From positions 10,155,431-10,219,430 of the forward strand of contig CM071586.1 in the NCBI GenBank assembly GCA_036426205.1: a DNA stretch of 64,000 bases, read 5' to 3'. This stretch comes from Ascaphus truei (Eukaryota; Chordata; Amphibia; Anura; Ascaphidae). Numbering within the stretch: position 1 is the first letter of the stretch; each line of letters begins with the position of its first letter. Positions 10,261 through 21,762 of this stretch are shown here, one piece after another. The notes under the pieces were generated by a model. The model was not told where the DNA came from. It was given only the letters and a program-made list of their open reading frames with translations, and searched no databases. Made by a program: the position numbers and the translations under genes.

Positions 10261-11151
10261 TATGGGTGTCTCGCACATGTCCCCATTCTACCTCCATAAC
10301 CCCGTGCTATTTCCCCATCTATTCTATTTAGTTTGTTATCTGTTTCATTCCCCTCCCCCTCCCCTACAACTATGTTGTTCCTCGTCCTCCTCCTCCACCC
10401 CCCTTCCTTGCCCCCCCCACCCTATATTTCAAGCTCCGGAGGGAACTTGCAATTCCTGCTTTGAGGTGGCGAGAGAAGAAATCTGAGTTATTACAGTAGA
10501 TACGATTTAGCCTTTTAACACTTTTCGGAGCTACAGTAGTAGAATACATTTTCTTGCCAAAAACTGTGATTTTGGTCATCCCGCCCCCCGGATTTGCACT
10601 GCCGGAATGAAACCGTTTCTAAAACGCATTTAAGACATGAATTGGACAAGCGAGAAGGGCTTACAGCATAGCCAAAGCATACACATCTGCTGGTAAAGTA
10701 CACTTTTGAAGTTGTGTGTCCTAATTCGTAGCTAATAGAATAGGTCCCTCGCAGTAAATTAAGTTGTTCTTAGTTTCTAGAACTTCATACGAAATGACAC
10801 ACTCATTCACAATCACAATTTTCATTTCTGGAACTCGCCCCTAATGCAGCTTAACGTTGAATTGAATGAGAACCCATCACATTCTAGAACTAGGTTCTAG
10901 ATTGCTGAATCCGCGGATTGGATTCTCCAAATCCGCCAGCGTGTGGGGGACCCCGCGCATTGCATTGTCTATAATAACAACAAATCCGCAAAAGGCGCAG
11001 CGCCCTTTTTGAGATTGATCCACGGAAATCCACTGACCGTAGGAACCAACCAATTCAAATCCACCCCCCCACCCCAAAAAAAATAACCCATTTCTAGTCA
11101 TATCTCTCTTGGCTTCAACATAATGGTAAAAAACGACTTTTCTAAAACGTG
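10261..11151. other. Unassigned sequence with C-rich tract
   Basis: 10350-10435 is a C/T-rich tract that may belong to the CR1 5' region. The rest (10440-11150) shows no coding frame with a recognisable domain, no TIR and no tandem repeat. Confidence 0.4.
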
Positions 11152-11610
11152 TTACTACTGTAGTGCCGACGAGTATTCTAAAACAAATCTGGGGCAATCA
11201 CCAACAAGACCCAGGTACATGCTGGGTAATGCTGGGTACATGCTGGGTACATGCTGGGTACAGTACATGCTGGGTACATGCTGGGTACATGCTGCAACAT
11301 TTCAGTGACATTTCTGCAGACAGACTAATGGCCCATCGGAGTAACAGTGGGGGTCCCTGGCAGTCCCATTCAAACTGAATGGGACTGCCAGGGACCCCTG
11401 CTGTGTTAATACGATGGGCCATTAGTCTCTGCATAAATGGCACTGAAATGTTTGCAGCATGTACCCAACATGTACCCAGCATGTACCCAGCATGTACCCA
11501 GCATGCACCCAGCATGTACCCAGCATGTACCTGGATCTTGTTAGTGATAGCCCCAGATTTTCCAAGGCAAGTTTAAGGCAAGTTTCAGAATCCTCGTCGG
11601 CGCAACTGTA
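11152..11610. repeat. Large foldback (hairpin) repeat with 11-bp sub-repeats
   Basis: Two inverted arms of about 221 and 235 bp (11152-11372, 11376-11610) are separated by 3 bp (AAC). The centre CAGTCCCATTCA/TGAATGGGACTG is perfect. The arms share ACTAATGGCCCATCG, GTCCCTGGCAGTCCC and GCCGACGAG. The outer part holds six to seven copies of an 11-bp unit (TACATGCTGGG; reverse CCCAGCATGTA) in each arm. A single strand would fold into a stem of roughly 200 bp. No ORF or TSD was found, so it may be a foldback/MITE or a secondary inverted duplication. Confidence 0.85.
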
Positions 11611-12219
11611 TATGAAAGTTAATCTTGGTGAGATGCAGGAAGATTTCCATAACGTACCTGTGCTATCAAAGAATAAGGCAAAGAGAAGAAGAACGTTGGC
11701 CAGGAGTAGCCACTTCAAGGATCCCATCGTGTATCTTCTCTTGAGTTCCTTTGATGTTAATCCTTGAAATGTCCACGTTAGTGATCCAGAAGCATCCGCA
11801 AGGTTGTAGTGATGGAAATATCAATGCAGTGGGGGTGTTATGTGATAGCGTCCAGGGAAGGTAGAGCCTACCCATGTCATTTCTCAGAGGTGACACCCTG
11901 TGACTTTCTATCTAAGTGTCTTTTATCTGCCAGGAACATCTACAGTAGGCAATTAGCTCAAATAGTTTACACATGATTAAGATAAGTAATACCTACAAAT
12001 ACTAACCCAGAGTAACAGGTGCAGGATTCAAGTTTTCATATTAACAAAGGTGACCTATGAGTTTTTCTGGGTGGGTGATAGCTACGCTTGCTGAGTCAGG
12101 ATGAGGGGGTGTGAAGATAGCCGTGTGTGTAGTAGAAGAGAGAGCTAGCTCTGTATATCTGTGTATGCTGTGTCAAGAGGCTACAGCATGTGTTGTGAAG
12201 AGAGGAACAGAATGAGATT
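11611..12219. other. Unassigned spacer
   Basis: No coding frame with a recognisable domain and no obvious repeat. The last 100 bp become GA-rich as they approach the minisatellite. Confidence 0.4.
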
Positions 12220-14385
12220 GCTGTATGTCTTATAGAGAGAGGAGAAGAGTGAGAGATATAGTGCATGTTATAGAGAGAGGAGCAGAGTGAGAGATATAGT
12301 GCATGTTATAGAGAGAGGAGAAGAGGAGAGTTATAGAGAGAGGAGCAGAGTGAGAGATATAGTGCTGTTATAGAGAGAGGAGCAGAGTGAGAGATATAGT
12401 GCATGTTATAGAGAGAGGAGCAGAGTGAGAGATATAGTGCATGTTTGATGAGAGAGGAGCAGAGTGAGAGATATAGTGCATGTTATAGAGAGAGGGGCAG
12501 AGTGAGAGATATAGTGCATGTTATAGAGAGAGGGGCAGAGTGAGAGATATAGTGCATGTTATAGAGAAGAGAGGAGCAGAGTGAGAGATATAGTGCATAT
12601 TATAGAGAGAGGAGCAGAGTGAGAGATATACTGCATGTTATAGAGAGAGGAGCAGAGTGAGAGATATAGTGCATGTTATAGAGAGAGGAGGAGAGGCAGA
12701 GTGAGAGATATAGTGCATGTTATAGAGAGAGGAGCAGAGTGAGAGATATAGTGCATGTTATAGAGAGAGGAGCAGAGTGAGAGATATAGTGCATCTTACA
12801 GAGAGAGAGAGGAGCAGAGTGAGAGATATAGTGCATCTTACAGAGAGAGAGAGGAGCAGAGTGAGAGATATAGTGCATGTTATAGAGAAGAGAGGAGCAG
12901 AGTGAGAGATATAGTGCATGTTATAGAGAAGAGAGGAGCAGAGTGAGATATATAGTGCATGTTATAGAGAGAGGAGCAGAGTGAGAGATACAGTATAGTG
13001 CATGTTAGAGAGAGGAGCAGAGTGAGAGATATAGTGCATGTTATAGAGAGAGGAGCAGAGTGAGAGATATAGTGCATGTTATATAGAGAGGAGCAGAGTG
13101 AGAGATATAGTGCATGTTATAGAGAGAGGAGCAGAGTGAGAGATATAGTGCATGTTATAGAGAGAGGAGCAGAGTGAGAGATATAGTGCATCTTACAGAG
13201 AGAGAGAGGAGCAGAGTGAGAGATATAGTGCATGTTATAGAGAAGAGAGGAGCAGAGTGAGAGATATAGTGCATGTTATAGAGAGAGGAGCAGAGTGAGA
13301 GATACAGTATAGTGCATGTTATAGAGAGAGGAGCAGAGTGAGAGATATAGTGCATGTTATAGAGAGAGGAGCAGAGTGAGAGATATAGTGCATGTTATAG
13401 AGAGAGGAGCAGAGTGAGAGATATAGTGCATGTTATAGAGAGAGGAGCAGAGTGAGAGATATAGTGCAGTGATAGAGAGAGGGGCTGAGTGAGAGATGTA
13501 GAGTGCATGTTATAAGAGAGAGGAGCAGAGTGAGAGATGTAGGCATGTTATAGAGAGAGAGCAGAGGGAGAGATATAGTGCATGTTATAGAGGAGGAGAG
13601 AGTGAGAGATATAGTGCATGTATAGAGAGAGGGCAGAGAGTGAGAATAGTGCATGTTATAGAGAGAGGAGCAGAGTGAGAGATATAGTGCATGTTATTAG
13701 AGAGAGGAGCAGAGTGAGAGATATATGCATGTTATAGAGAGAGGAGCAGAGTGAGAGATATACTGCATGTTATAGAGAGAGGAGCAGAGTGAGAGATATA
13801 GTGCATGTTATAGGGAGAGGAGCAGAGTGAGAGATATAGTGCATGTTATAGAGAGAGGAGCAGAGTGAGAGATATAGTGCATGTTATAGAGAGAGGAGCA
13901 GAGTGAGAGATATACTGCATGTTATGAGAGAGGAGCAGAGGTGAGATGATAGGTGCATGTTATAGAGAGAGGAGCAGAGTGAGAGATATAGTGCGTGTAT
14001 AGAGAGAGGAGCAGAGTGAGAGATATAGTGCATGTTATATAGAGAGGAGCAGAGTGAGAGATATACTGCATGTTATAGAGAGAGGAGCAGAGTGAGAGAT
14101 ATAGTGCATGTTATAGAGAGAGGGGAGCAGAGTGAGAGATAGCTGTGCATGTTATAGAGAGAGGAGCAGAGTGAGAGATATGGTGCATGTTATAGAGAGA
14201 GGAGCAGAGTGAGAGATATAGTGCATGTTATAGCGAGAGGGGCAGAGTGACAGATATAATGCATGTTATAGAGAGAGGAGCAGAGTGAGAGATATAGTGC
14301 ATGTTATAGAGAGAGGGGAGCAGAGTGAGAGATATCTAGGAATCTCATAGAGAGAGGAGAGTGAGAGATAGCTGTGCATCTTATT
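12220..14385. repeat. 38-bp purine-rich minisatellite
   Basis: More than 50 tandem units of about 38 bp. The unit comprises TATAGAGAGAGGAGCAGAGT followed by GAGAGATATAGTGCATGT. Variants gain or lose AG dinucleotides (GAGAGAGAGG, GAAGAGAGG). Units are well homogenised between about 12700 and 13450 and more diverged beyond. The minus-strand frames rich in Ser, Leu, Ile and His in this block are by-products. Purine-rich on the plus strand, so triplex-prone. Confidence 0.95.
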
Positions 14386-14503
14386 GTGAGAGATAGCTGT
14401 GCATCTTATCCTGAGAACTGTGCTGCTTATACTAAGAGAGGTGCAGAGTGAGGGATACCGTGTATCCCATAAAGAAAGAGGAGCCGAGTAAGAGATAGCT
14501 TTG
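14386..14503. repeat. Decayed edge of the 38-bp minisatellite
   Basis: Diverged units (GAGAGATAGCTGTGCATCTT) run up to the point where an LTR-like sequence starts with TGTCACGGGAG. Similar unit remnants reappear at 15893-15960 (AGAGATAGCCGTGCATCTTG), so the array was probably split by the insert between them. Confidence 0.7.
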
Positions 14504-15892
14504 TGTCACGGGAGACCAATGCTTTTAACACCTAAATACCCGGATCCTTTGATTGAGCAAAGCGTGAGATAAAACAAATTGTGATTTATTTACACGAGAA
14601 ACACACACAGCTTGATTTACAAAATATCATGAAAATACACTCTCTGGAATGGGGTCAAACGAAAAAAAAAATTCCAAAACGAAATGTTGCAAAACAAAGT
14701 CTCTAGGAGCAATTTCCCAGTAGCGGGAGTTGCTCGCAAAAAGAGCCTGAAACAGTCCTTGGTGAGCAGTGCAACTTGCTGCTGCTGTGTACTCCGCTGG
14801 AGATGTTTCGTTCGTGATGAAACTTTTAAAATCTGGAAGCTGAGATGTTTCTTGCAGGAATTCTTAGGTGAATCTGTTACATGATGGAACACTTAGATGG
14901 AAATAACTCCTGTCTGGCTGCACCAGACTTTTTAAAAACACCAAAAGCCTATCTGTATCATGTGCAGCCAATCTTTTGTGTGGGAACCAATCATCCCACC
15001 TATAGCAGAGTTCTACCAGTCTCTACAGAACCTGGCAGAGAGCTACGTTGACAATCCACTTTCCAGGCATGATCCTGCTGCTGTGGGTGCGCAGTTCTAT
15101 ACTTCCCCACCTCAGTGCCGGGGTCCTGCCTTGCTCGTGGGGTGAGCGCAAGCGTTACATGCAGCCAGCAGTGGGCTGCAGAGCTGACCCTCTACATTTT
15201 AATTTAACCCCTACCGCTCTCTTATATCTGGTGAGAAAGGTACAGAACCCCTCACTGAGTTCTGGGATTAAGGCATATCCTGGGATCTGTACTGTAACCC
15301 AGTCTTACTGCTCTGGTTTGTGCTGAAGCAGGGGGATTTGGCGGTGAGATGTAAACTGCGTTCTAGGGAGGATTTTATGCGGTGGTCTGTGTTCCTCATG
15401 CCCTCAAGAATCTGGGGATATTCCTGAGTACATGTTTCGGGGTAACCCGCAACATTGGCCCCCTTCTACCCAAACACACCCTGACAACATTTTACTGTAA
15501 AATCACCCCTGAGACTCACGCCTTGCACATCTCCGCTGGCCAGCACTCCTGGAACAGTAAAAAACCCAAACATATCTTTATTACACATTCAGTAACATGC
15601 CACAATTGGGCTGCAGAGCTGACACTTTACATGTACCCACTATGACTCAGGGGACCCTGTTACATGGCTTATACAGTTGATACATGGTATTACTCTCGCC
15701 CCCTTAACCCTGGGGGAGAGACACAGGCATTTTGAATACATTTGCAGTATTATTGCACTGGTTGGGTTGCAGAGCTGACACTCTACAATTCCCATTCTGG
15801 TTCCAGCCGGGCCAAATACCTTTATTAATAGGCTGGGTACCCCTTCACCATCACACTGTGCCTCTTAAAGAGATGGTTATTCATCTCCTAGG
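14504..15892 (-). mobile_element. LTR-like insert in the minisatellite (minus orientation)
   Basis: Begins TGTCACGGGAG, the same terminal word as at 57129 and 60616. A TTTATT (AATAAA on minus) lies about 80 bp inside, as expected for the U5/R side of an LTR read on minus. Three partial internal copies of CTGCAGAGCTGACACTCTACA-like sequence occur at about 15176, 15610 and 15768. The right boundary and TSD were not resolved; a TGTTACA end at about 15664 is one candidate. Minisatellite remnants resume at 15893. No coding domain. Confidence 0.45.
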
Positions 15893-17149
15893 GAGAGAGA
15901 GTAAGAGATAGCCGTGCATCTTGTTGTGAGAGATAGCTATGCATCTAATTGTTAGACATATATGCACAGAATGAGAGAGAGGGGGTAGTAAGAGATCGCA
16001 TTATAATACCATGCAGAGAGATACAATAACATGCAGAGAGATATAATAACATGCAGAGAGATATAAAAACACGCAGAGAGATATAATAACATGCAGAGAG
16101 ATATAATGACACGCAGAGAGATATAATAACATGCAGAGAGAATAATAACACGCAGGAGATATAATAACATGCAGAGAGTATAATAATCGAGAGATATAAT
16201 AACATGCAGAGATATAATAACATGCAGAGCGATATAATAACACGCAGAGAGATACAATAACATGCAGAGAGATATAATAACATGCAGAGAGATATAAAAA
16301 CACGCAGAAAAATACAATAACATGCAGAGAGATATAATAACATGCCGAGAGATATAAAAACACGCAGAGAGATACAATAACATGCAGAGAGTACAATAAC
16401 ATGCAGAGAGAATAATAACATGCAGAGAGATATAATAACATGCAGTGATATCCTAACACGCAGAGAGATATAATAACATGCAGAGAGATATAATAACATG
16501 CAGAGCGATATAATAACACGCAGAGATATAATAACATGCAGAGTGATATAATAACACGCAGAGATATAATAACATGCAGAGTGATATAATAACATGCAGA
16601 GAGATATAATAACATGCAGAGCGATATAATAACACGCAGAGTGATATAATAACATGCAGAGAGATATAATAACATGCAGAGAGATATAATAACATGCAGA
16701 TACATATAATAATATGCAGAGATATATAATAACATGCAGAGAGAGATAATAACATGCAGAGAGATATAATAATATGCAGAGATATAATAACATGCAGATA
16801 GATATAATAACATGCAGAGAGATATAATAACATGCAGATACATATAATAACATGCAGAGAGAGATAATAACATTGCAGAGAGATATAATAACATGCAGAG
16901 AGATATAATAACATGCAGATACATATAATAACATGCAGAGAGATATAATAACACGCAGAGAGATATAATAACATGCAGAGAGAATTAATAACATGCAGAG
17001 AGAGATAATAACATGCAGAGATATAATAACATGCAGAGCTATATAATAACATGCAGAGCGATATAATAACATGCAGAGCGATATAATAACATGCAGAGAT
17101 ATAATAACACACAGAGATATATAATAACATGCAGAGCGATATAATAATA
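15893..17149. repeat. 20-bp minisatellite, array 1
   Basis: After a short remnant of the 38-bp array (to about 15975), roughly 55 copies of a 20-bp unit ATAATAACATGCAGAGAGAT run to 17149. Variants include ACACGC, GCGATA and GAGATA. Since 20 bp is not a multiple of 3, three units make 60 bp and several minus-strand frames stay open (up to 375 aa), giving artificial Cys-Tyr-Tyr-Ile-rich proteins. The same unit forms a second array at 26740-27662. Confidence 0.95.
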
Positions 17150-18161
17150 ATTGTATTGTATTGTATGTCTTTATTTATATAGCGCCATAAATGTATATAG
17201 CGCTTCACAGTAGTAATACATATCATATAAATAACTAATAATATAAACAACAGGTCATGGGAATAAGTGCTTCAGACATAAAAGTAACATTAAGGAAGAG
17301 GAGTCCCTGCTCTGAGAAGCTTAATATCTAATTGGTAGGTAGGGAGAACGTACAGAGACAGTAGGAGGGAGTTCTAGTAAGTGTGTCTACAAGGGCCAAA
17401 CTTTATGAATCATGTGTCCAGGATTATCCACAGTGCTATTCATATGCTTCTTTAAGCAGGTGTGTCTTAAGGTGGGTCTTAAAGGTGGATAGAGAGGGTG
17501 CTAGTCGGGTATTGAGGGGAAGGGCATTCCAGAGGTGCGGGGCAGAAAGTGAGAAAGGTTTAAGGCGGGAGAGAGCTTTAGATACAAAGGGGGTAGAAAG
17601 AAGACATCCTTGAGAAGAACGCAAGAGTCGGGATGGTGCATAGCGAGACATTAGGGCTGAGATGAAAGCAGGGGCAGAAGAGTGTAAAGCTTTAAAAGTG
17701 AGGAGGAGAATTGCATGTGTGATGCGGGATTTGATCGGAAGCCAGGAGAGGGATTTCAGGAGGGGAGACGCGGTGACAGATTTAGGAAAGTGTAGAGTGA
17801 TTCTGGCAGCAGCGTTTAGGATAGATTTTAGGGGAGACAGGTAAGAGGCAGGGAGGCCGGAAAGCAGGAGGTTGCAGTAATCGAGACGGGACAGAATGAG
17901 GGCCTGAGTCAGAGTTTTAGCAGTCGAGTAACAGAGGAAAGGGCGTATCTTTGATATTGCAGAGGAAAAAGCGACAAGTTTTAGAAACGTTTTGAATATG
18001 AGAGGATAATGAGAGAGAGGAATTGAGTGTGACCCCTAGGCAGCGTGCGTGGGATACTGGGTGAATGATCATATTTCCAACAGTAATGTGGAAGGAGGTA
18101 GTAGGGCCAGGTTTGGGAGGAAGTATAAGGAGCTCTGTTTTTGCCATGTTAAGTTTCAACT
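17150..18161 (-). pseudogene. L2-clade LINE, 3' portion
   Basis: Minus-strand RT thumb and C-terminus. 18186-17917 reads KLNMAKTELLILPP and ARCLGVTLNSSLSLSSHI, and 17651-17436 reads FSLSAPHLWNALPLNTRL and STFKTHLKTHL. All are typical of L2-clade RT ends. The 3' UTR ends with AGCGCTATATAAATAAAG-like sequence (about 17168-17195 read on minus), the usual L2 tail, directly next to the 20-bp array. The intervening frame (17662-17900) is broken. Dead copy. Confidence 0.85.
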
Positions 18162-18336
18162 GCTTTGATTTCAGCCTTAGAGACACCCTGCTTCCAAAGT
18201 TACAGCCCCTGGTATTTAAATCCCCAGGTTATTTCAAGTGGACGCTTTAAAAATGGCGGTGGTACTGGCATCCGATGCCCCAATACCAGGGCCTATAACT
18301 CGGGAAGCAGGGGGTCCCTGAGGCTGAAATCAAAGC
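18162..18336. repeat. Foldback repeat, family B, copy 1
   Basis: Inverted arms of about 54 bp (18162-18215 and 18283-18336) match with a few mismatches: GCTTTGATTTCAGCCT / AGGCTGAAATCAAAGC and the paired words CAGCCCCTGGTAT / ATACCAGGGCCT. The spacer is about 67 bp and holds AATGGCGGTGGTACTGGCATC. A related, larger foldback is at 21399-21743. Confidence 0.75.
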
Positions 18337-19540
18337 TAAGGTAATGAGGGAGTTAAGTCCACCTACAAACTCCCCCCCCCCCCCGGAAGGCCTAAACACC
18401 CACTAAGGGCCACATAGCACCTTCACCCACCCCCGCTACCCACAATAAGCATGGCACGGGCGGTTTACCCCTTCATTGCCTTAGCCGCTAAGGTAATGAA
18501 GCTGCCTGTAAATGCATTTTTCATGCGTCTGATTCATGCCGGGGGTCTCCGGTGCTGGTATTAATGGGTATCAGCTCCGGAAACCCCTGGCATCACTCCG
18601 ATGCAGGAAAAATGCTTTTTTTTTCCAAGTGCCATATCGTCGCTTCTCGGCAGCCTCTCCCCACCTTCTTGCCAACTTTTTGTGGCGTGGCGATTTTTTT
18701 AGAGGAAATCTTAATTCTAGAACGGCGATCAGCCTCGATAAGCTGATGGGGCTACTAGCATTGAGCTAGTTTTAAAAAACGACGATCAATTTTGAAAAGT
18801 GTCTTATCGGCGCGCGTTTGGCGATTTTTTTTTCCCCCGCCTTAAAACTTGCCGAAAATGTCTGTTATTGCCGACTTTTCGCTGCTTACTGAATAGCATG
18901 CTGAGTGTGCCCCTGTCGCAAGAACGAGTGACGCGGGTCCTCTGACGTCATCGGCATTCACCGACGGAGTTCCACCTCGTGCGATCGGCGTCTCTCTGGC
19001 GCACACAGAAGAGCCACGAAGTGACTGTCCGATGCTAAGGAGCCGGAACATACCTGGATTTGGAGCTGACCTGACCTCTGAGAGCTGGTGCTCTTCCTTA
19101 GAAAAGCGGGCGCCATCGGATGATTCAGCTGCCACTAGATGTACCACCAGATGACCGGTGCTGAACTACAGTGTGTGGTAACATGTCCCTAACATGTGTT
19201 GCTCTTATTCAACTATTTTGATGTACGTGCGATACTCACCTGCTGAATGTGGTTAATACAAGTTTTAACATACTACACTATGAGACTGTGCGCTGTTTTT
19301 CTTTTCTCTGTCTGGCATGTTTTTGCGAAAAACTGGCGAAAAGTGGCTTTTCGTAGCTTGGCGCACAGGCCCATAATACCATGCAGAGGGATCCAACTTC
19401 ACTTCGGGGATGCATTGGAGGAGGGTAGCATTGACTTTATAATGTTCATATTATAACGTGCATTTTTTTAATGTGGAATAAAATAATTCTGCAGCAGTTT
19501 GGCAGGATACTAGAAGGGGACTGATCCTTGTATTAGTCAC
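18337..19540. other. Unassigned repeat-like sequence with short hairpins
   Basis: Contains a 15-bp-arm hairpin CTTCATTGCCTTAGC / GCTAAGGTAATGAAG (about 18472-18502) and C/T-rich tracts. At 18600-18870 and 19320-19400 there are TGGCGA/TCGCC words resembling the interior of MITE family A, but no matching TIRs. No coding frame recognised. Confidence 0.4.
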
Positions 19541-20484
19541 TCAACAGTTGACATCGACTTTGCAACTCTACCTACCATCAACAGTCTTGAAAACCTGTAT
19601 TTCATCCCTTTCAATTCTTCTTAAGGAAGGTACACAGCGTTCTCTTTGTTATCGACCTTTCTGATAATACACCTGCTACTTACTTCAACTCTGTTCATTA
19701 CTATGGCCTCTCATACATGTTACTCTATCTCTATCTATCGACTACTAACTTTTCCCTCCTCGTCCACGCCCAATGTCATCATACACCCTGGACTACTCAA
19801 AGGCCTTGCCGCATCTACAGAATGTTGGTGGAGAGCTCTGAAAACCAGCACTCCCAGAACATTCGAATGGCAAACAATTACTCACATTCCTATTTATAGT
19901 TACTCTCTTTAGCAGGGGATATTGAACCCAGCACCCCACCCCCTCCCCCCTCCCACCACCACCACTTTTCAACTCTATTTCATACCCCTGATAAGGCCAT
20001 TCAAATTCCAAAAAGGACCATCTGTCGCCCATATAAATATCCGGAGCCTGCCGTCCATACTGGATGAACTAAGGGCATGGTGCCTTACACATAAACCCAA
20101 AGCCATCGTTCTCACAGAAACATGGCTAACCCCTAAAACCCTTTATGCATGTATGTCCATTCAGGGATACTCAAATTTTAGGAAAGGTAGGTCAAAGAGA
20201 GGAGGAGGGGTATTATTGTATATTGAAGATGCCTTACACTGCCAAATGTTCCCCCCAAGCCCACCCTCTTTTGAAATCCTTAGTGGTGAAATTGTCCTCC
20301 CCTTCTCTAAACCCCTTCCACTCCCTTCAGCCCCATTATAATCCCTGATTGACATCACTCCCTTTCTTGGCACAATTTCCTCTCTGAATTGGAAGAGCGA
20401 GCTGTTACAGTAGTTCTTGGTGATTTCAACATCAATTGGCTTTACCTTATAAACCACAACATTTGGACACAATTCAAGTTACTA
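19541..20484 (+). pseudogene. L2-like LINE, 5' UTR and AP-endonuclease fragment
   Basis: The plus-strand frame 19922-20341 reads VAHINIRSLPSILDELR, IVLTETWLTP (catalytic Glu) and GGGVLLYIED. After a frameshift near 20340, TVVLGDFNINW follows (about 20405-20440). This is an APE-type endonuclease N-terminal half. The RT is missing: the sequence passes directly into a CR1 3' tail. Assigned to the L2 group by motif style, with less certainty than EN identity. Confidence 0.7.
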
Positions 20485-20775
20485 ATTATAACCCAACTCA
20501 TTACTCTTGATCCAGGGATTAATCTGATTTTTAATTCCTGGAGTAAGGAAGGAATTTATATTTTCCCCTTAGGAGATTTCATTGGATGATGTGACTCTGG
20601 GGTTTTTTGTTTGCCTTCCTCTGGATGAATACTGTTAGAGCGGATATAGGATAAAGTATCTGTCGTCTAAATGTAGCATAGGTTGAACCTGATGGACGTA
20701 CGTCTTTTTTCAACCTCATCTACTACTGTATGTAACTATGTAACTATGTAACTACTATGTAACTATGTAACCCAT
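20485..20775 (+). mobile_element. CR1 LINE 3' end
   Basis: Plus-strand copy of the 3' UTR also seen in minus orientation at 3300-3560. Shared words include GGGATTAATC, TTGGATGATGTGACTCTGGG, GTTTGCCTTCCTCTGGAT and GATGGACGTACGTC followed by TTTTTTCAACCTCATCTACT. It ends in several TAACTATG tail units. About 290 bp, severely 5'-truncated. Confidence 0.85.
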
Positions 20776-21104
20776 TCGGACAAACCTAAAATCTCACAAC
20801 CATTCCTTGCTAGACTTAGACTTTATAATTACCACAGTTTTATATGGTTTTAGTCTTTATATATAGACATTTTATATTAAATTGATAGTAACAGTATGTA
20901 CTAATAATTGTGTTTTTGTGATTACTTAAATGTTTGTCTTGTTCAGTATTGTTCGTGTACTGTCAGTGTTTTACGATTTTATTAACAGGTGTGTCGTATA
21001 CTGTAACACACTGATTGGATTGCTAATTGCGAGGTGCCATTCCCATAGGCTAATATTATTTCCAGGAAGGGTACTTAACTAGTGCCATGGGAACTGTTAG
21101 ACCA
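20776..21104. other. AT-rich sequence upstream of a hammerhead-like motif
   Basis: No coding content. It ends in a TATA-like TACTTAAC (21072-21079), about 33 bp before the ribozyme-like motif. Inferred to be the upstream part of a PLE terminal repeat. Confidence 0.4.
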
Positions 21105-21180
21105 ACCCCCTGAGGAAGTGTCATTCTGACACGAAACGCGTTGCGATGAGGTCGTGTCGCGATGACACGAAACGCGTCTC
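21105..21180 (+). ncRNA. Tandem pair of hammerhead-like motifs (degenerate)
   Basis: First motif: consensus core CTGAGGA (21110-21116), extra A, stem II GTGTC/GACAC (21118-21132), GAAA (21133-21136), then CGCGTT. Second: a partial repeat 36 bp downstream with TGACACGAAACGCGTC (GAAA at 21169-21172). Stem I is poor in the first motif and the second lacks a clear CTGANGA, so these are probably decayed. Unlike the other copies, the first has C3 and G8 intact. Confidence 0.5.
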
Positions 21181-21398
21181 GACAGAGGGCTCGTGAGGAC
21201 GGACTCCAGATGCTGCTCACCCATACACACCCATGAGGGCTCCGTTAAATGCATTGGGCTGGCTGATAATCATCACATATGCCCCCATTCCCTAAGATCT
21301 TTGAATTCAACGAGTGCCTTGGGTTACTGGGGCTTGCCCTCTGGTAGTGTTGTGTGTTTCATTGGATATTATGATCCGGCCTTAATTTTAAGTATGTT

Positions 21399-21743
21399 GG
21401 ACGCTATAAAGATGGCGGCGACACTGGCACCCGATGCCCCATACCGGGGCCTGTAACTCAGGAAGCAGAGGGTCTCTGAGGCAGAAATCAATGCGGTTCA
21501 GCTCAGGGGACCCCCTGCTCCCGCACAATATTATTCAAATACATTAATGCTGCTTCATTACCATAGCGGATAGCCGCTACAGTAAGGAATTATTATTTAT
21601 TGTTATGTGTGTTTTAATACTAGTGTAGATGTTCAGGGGGTCTCCTGAGCTGAACCGCATTGGTTTCAGGTCTGAGGACCCCCTACTTCAGGAGATACAG
21701 GCCCCATTATGGGGTGCCGGTATCCCCTGCACTTTAAAGCTCC
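21399..21743. repeat. Foldback repeat, family B, copy 2
   Basis: Imperfect inverted arms of about 105-113 bp (21399-21511 and 21637-21743) share ATGCGGTTCAGCTCA / TGAGCTGAACCGCAT, GGGGCCTGTAACTC / GAGATACAGGCCCC and the CACCCGATGCCCC / GGGGTGCCGG pair. The spacer of about 125 bp holds its own palindromic words (CCGCTACAGTAAGG). Related in sequence to 18162-18336. The right arm lies 20 bp before a PLE TATA-like box. Confidence 0.75.
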
Positions 21744-21762
21744 CGCGTCATGTTCATTTCCT

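Noticed and set aside
12220..14385. Possible CRISPR array
   Set aside because: Units are head-to-tail repeats without unique spacers, and the window is eukaryotic; the same holds for all other tandem arrays.
12220..17149. Kinship between the 38-bp and 20-bp minisatellites through the shared word GCATGTTAT
   Set aside because: Only 9 bp are shared, in opposite orientation, within low-complexity units; too little to claim common origin.
15945..17250. Several overlapping 265-375-aa Cys/Tyr/Ile-rich frames
   Set aside because: All are read from the 20-bp array, which stays open in more than one frame because three units make 60 bp. The same applies to 26444-27831.
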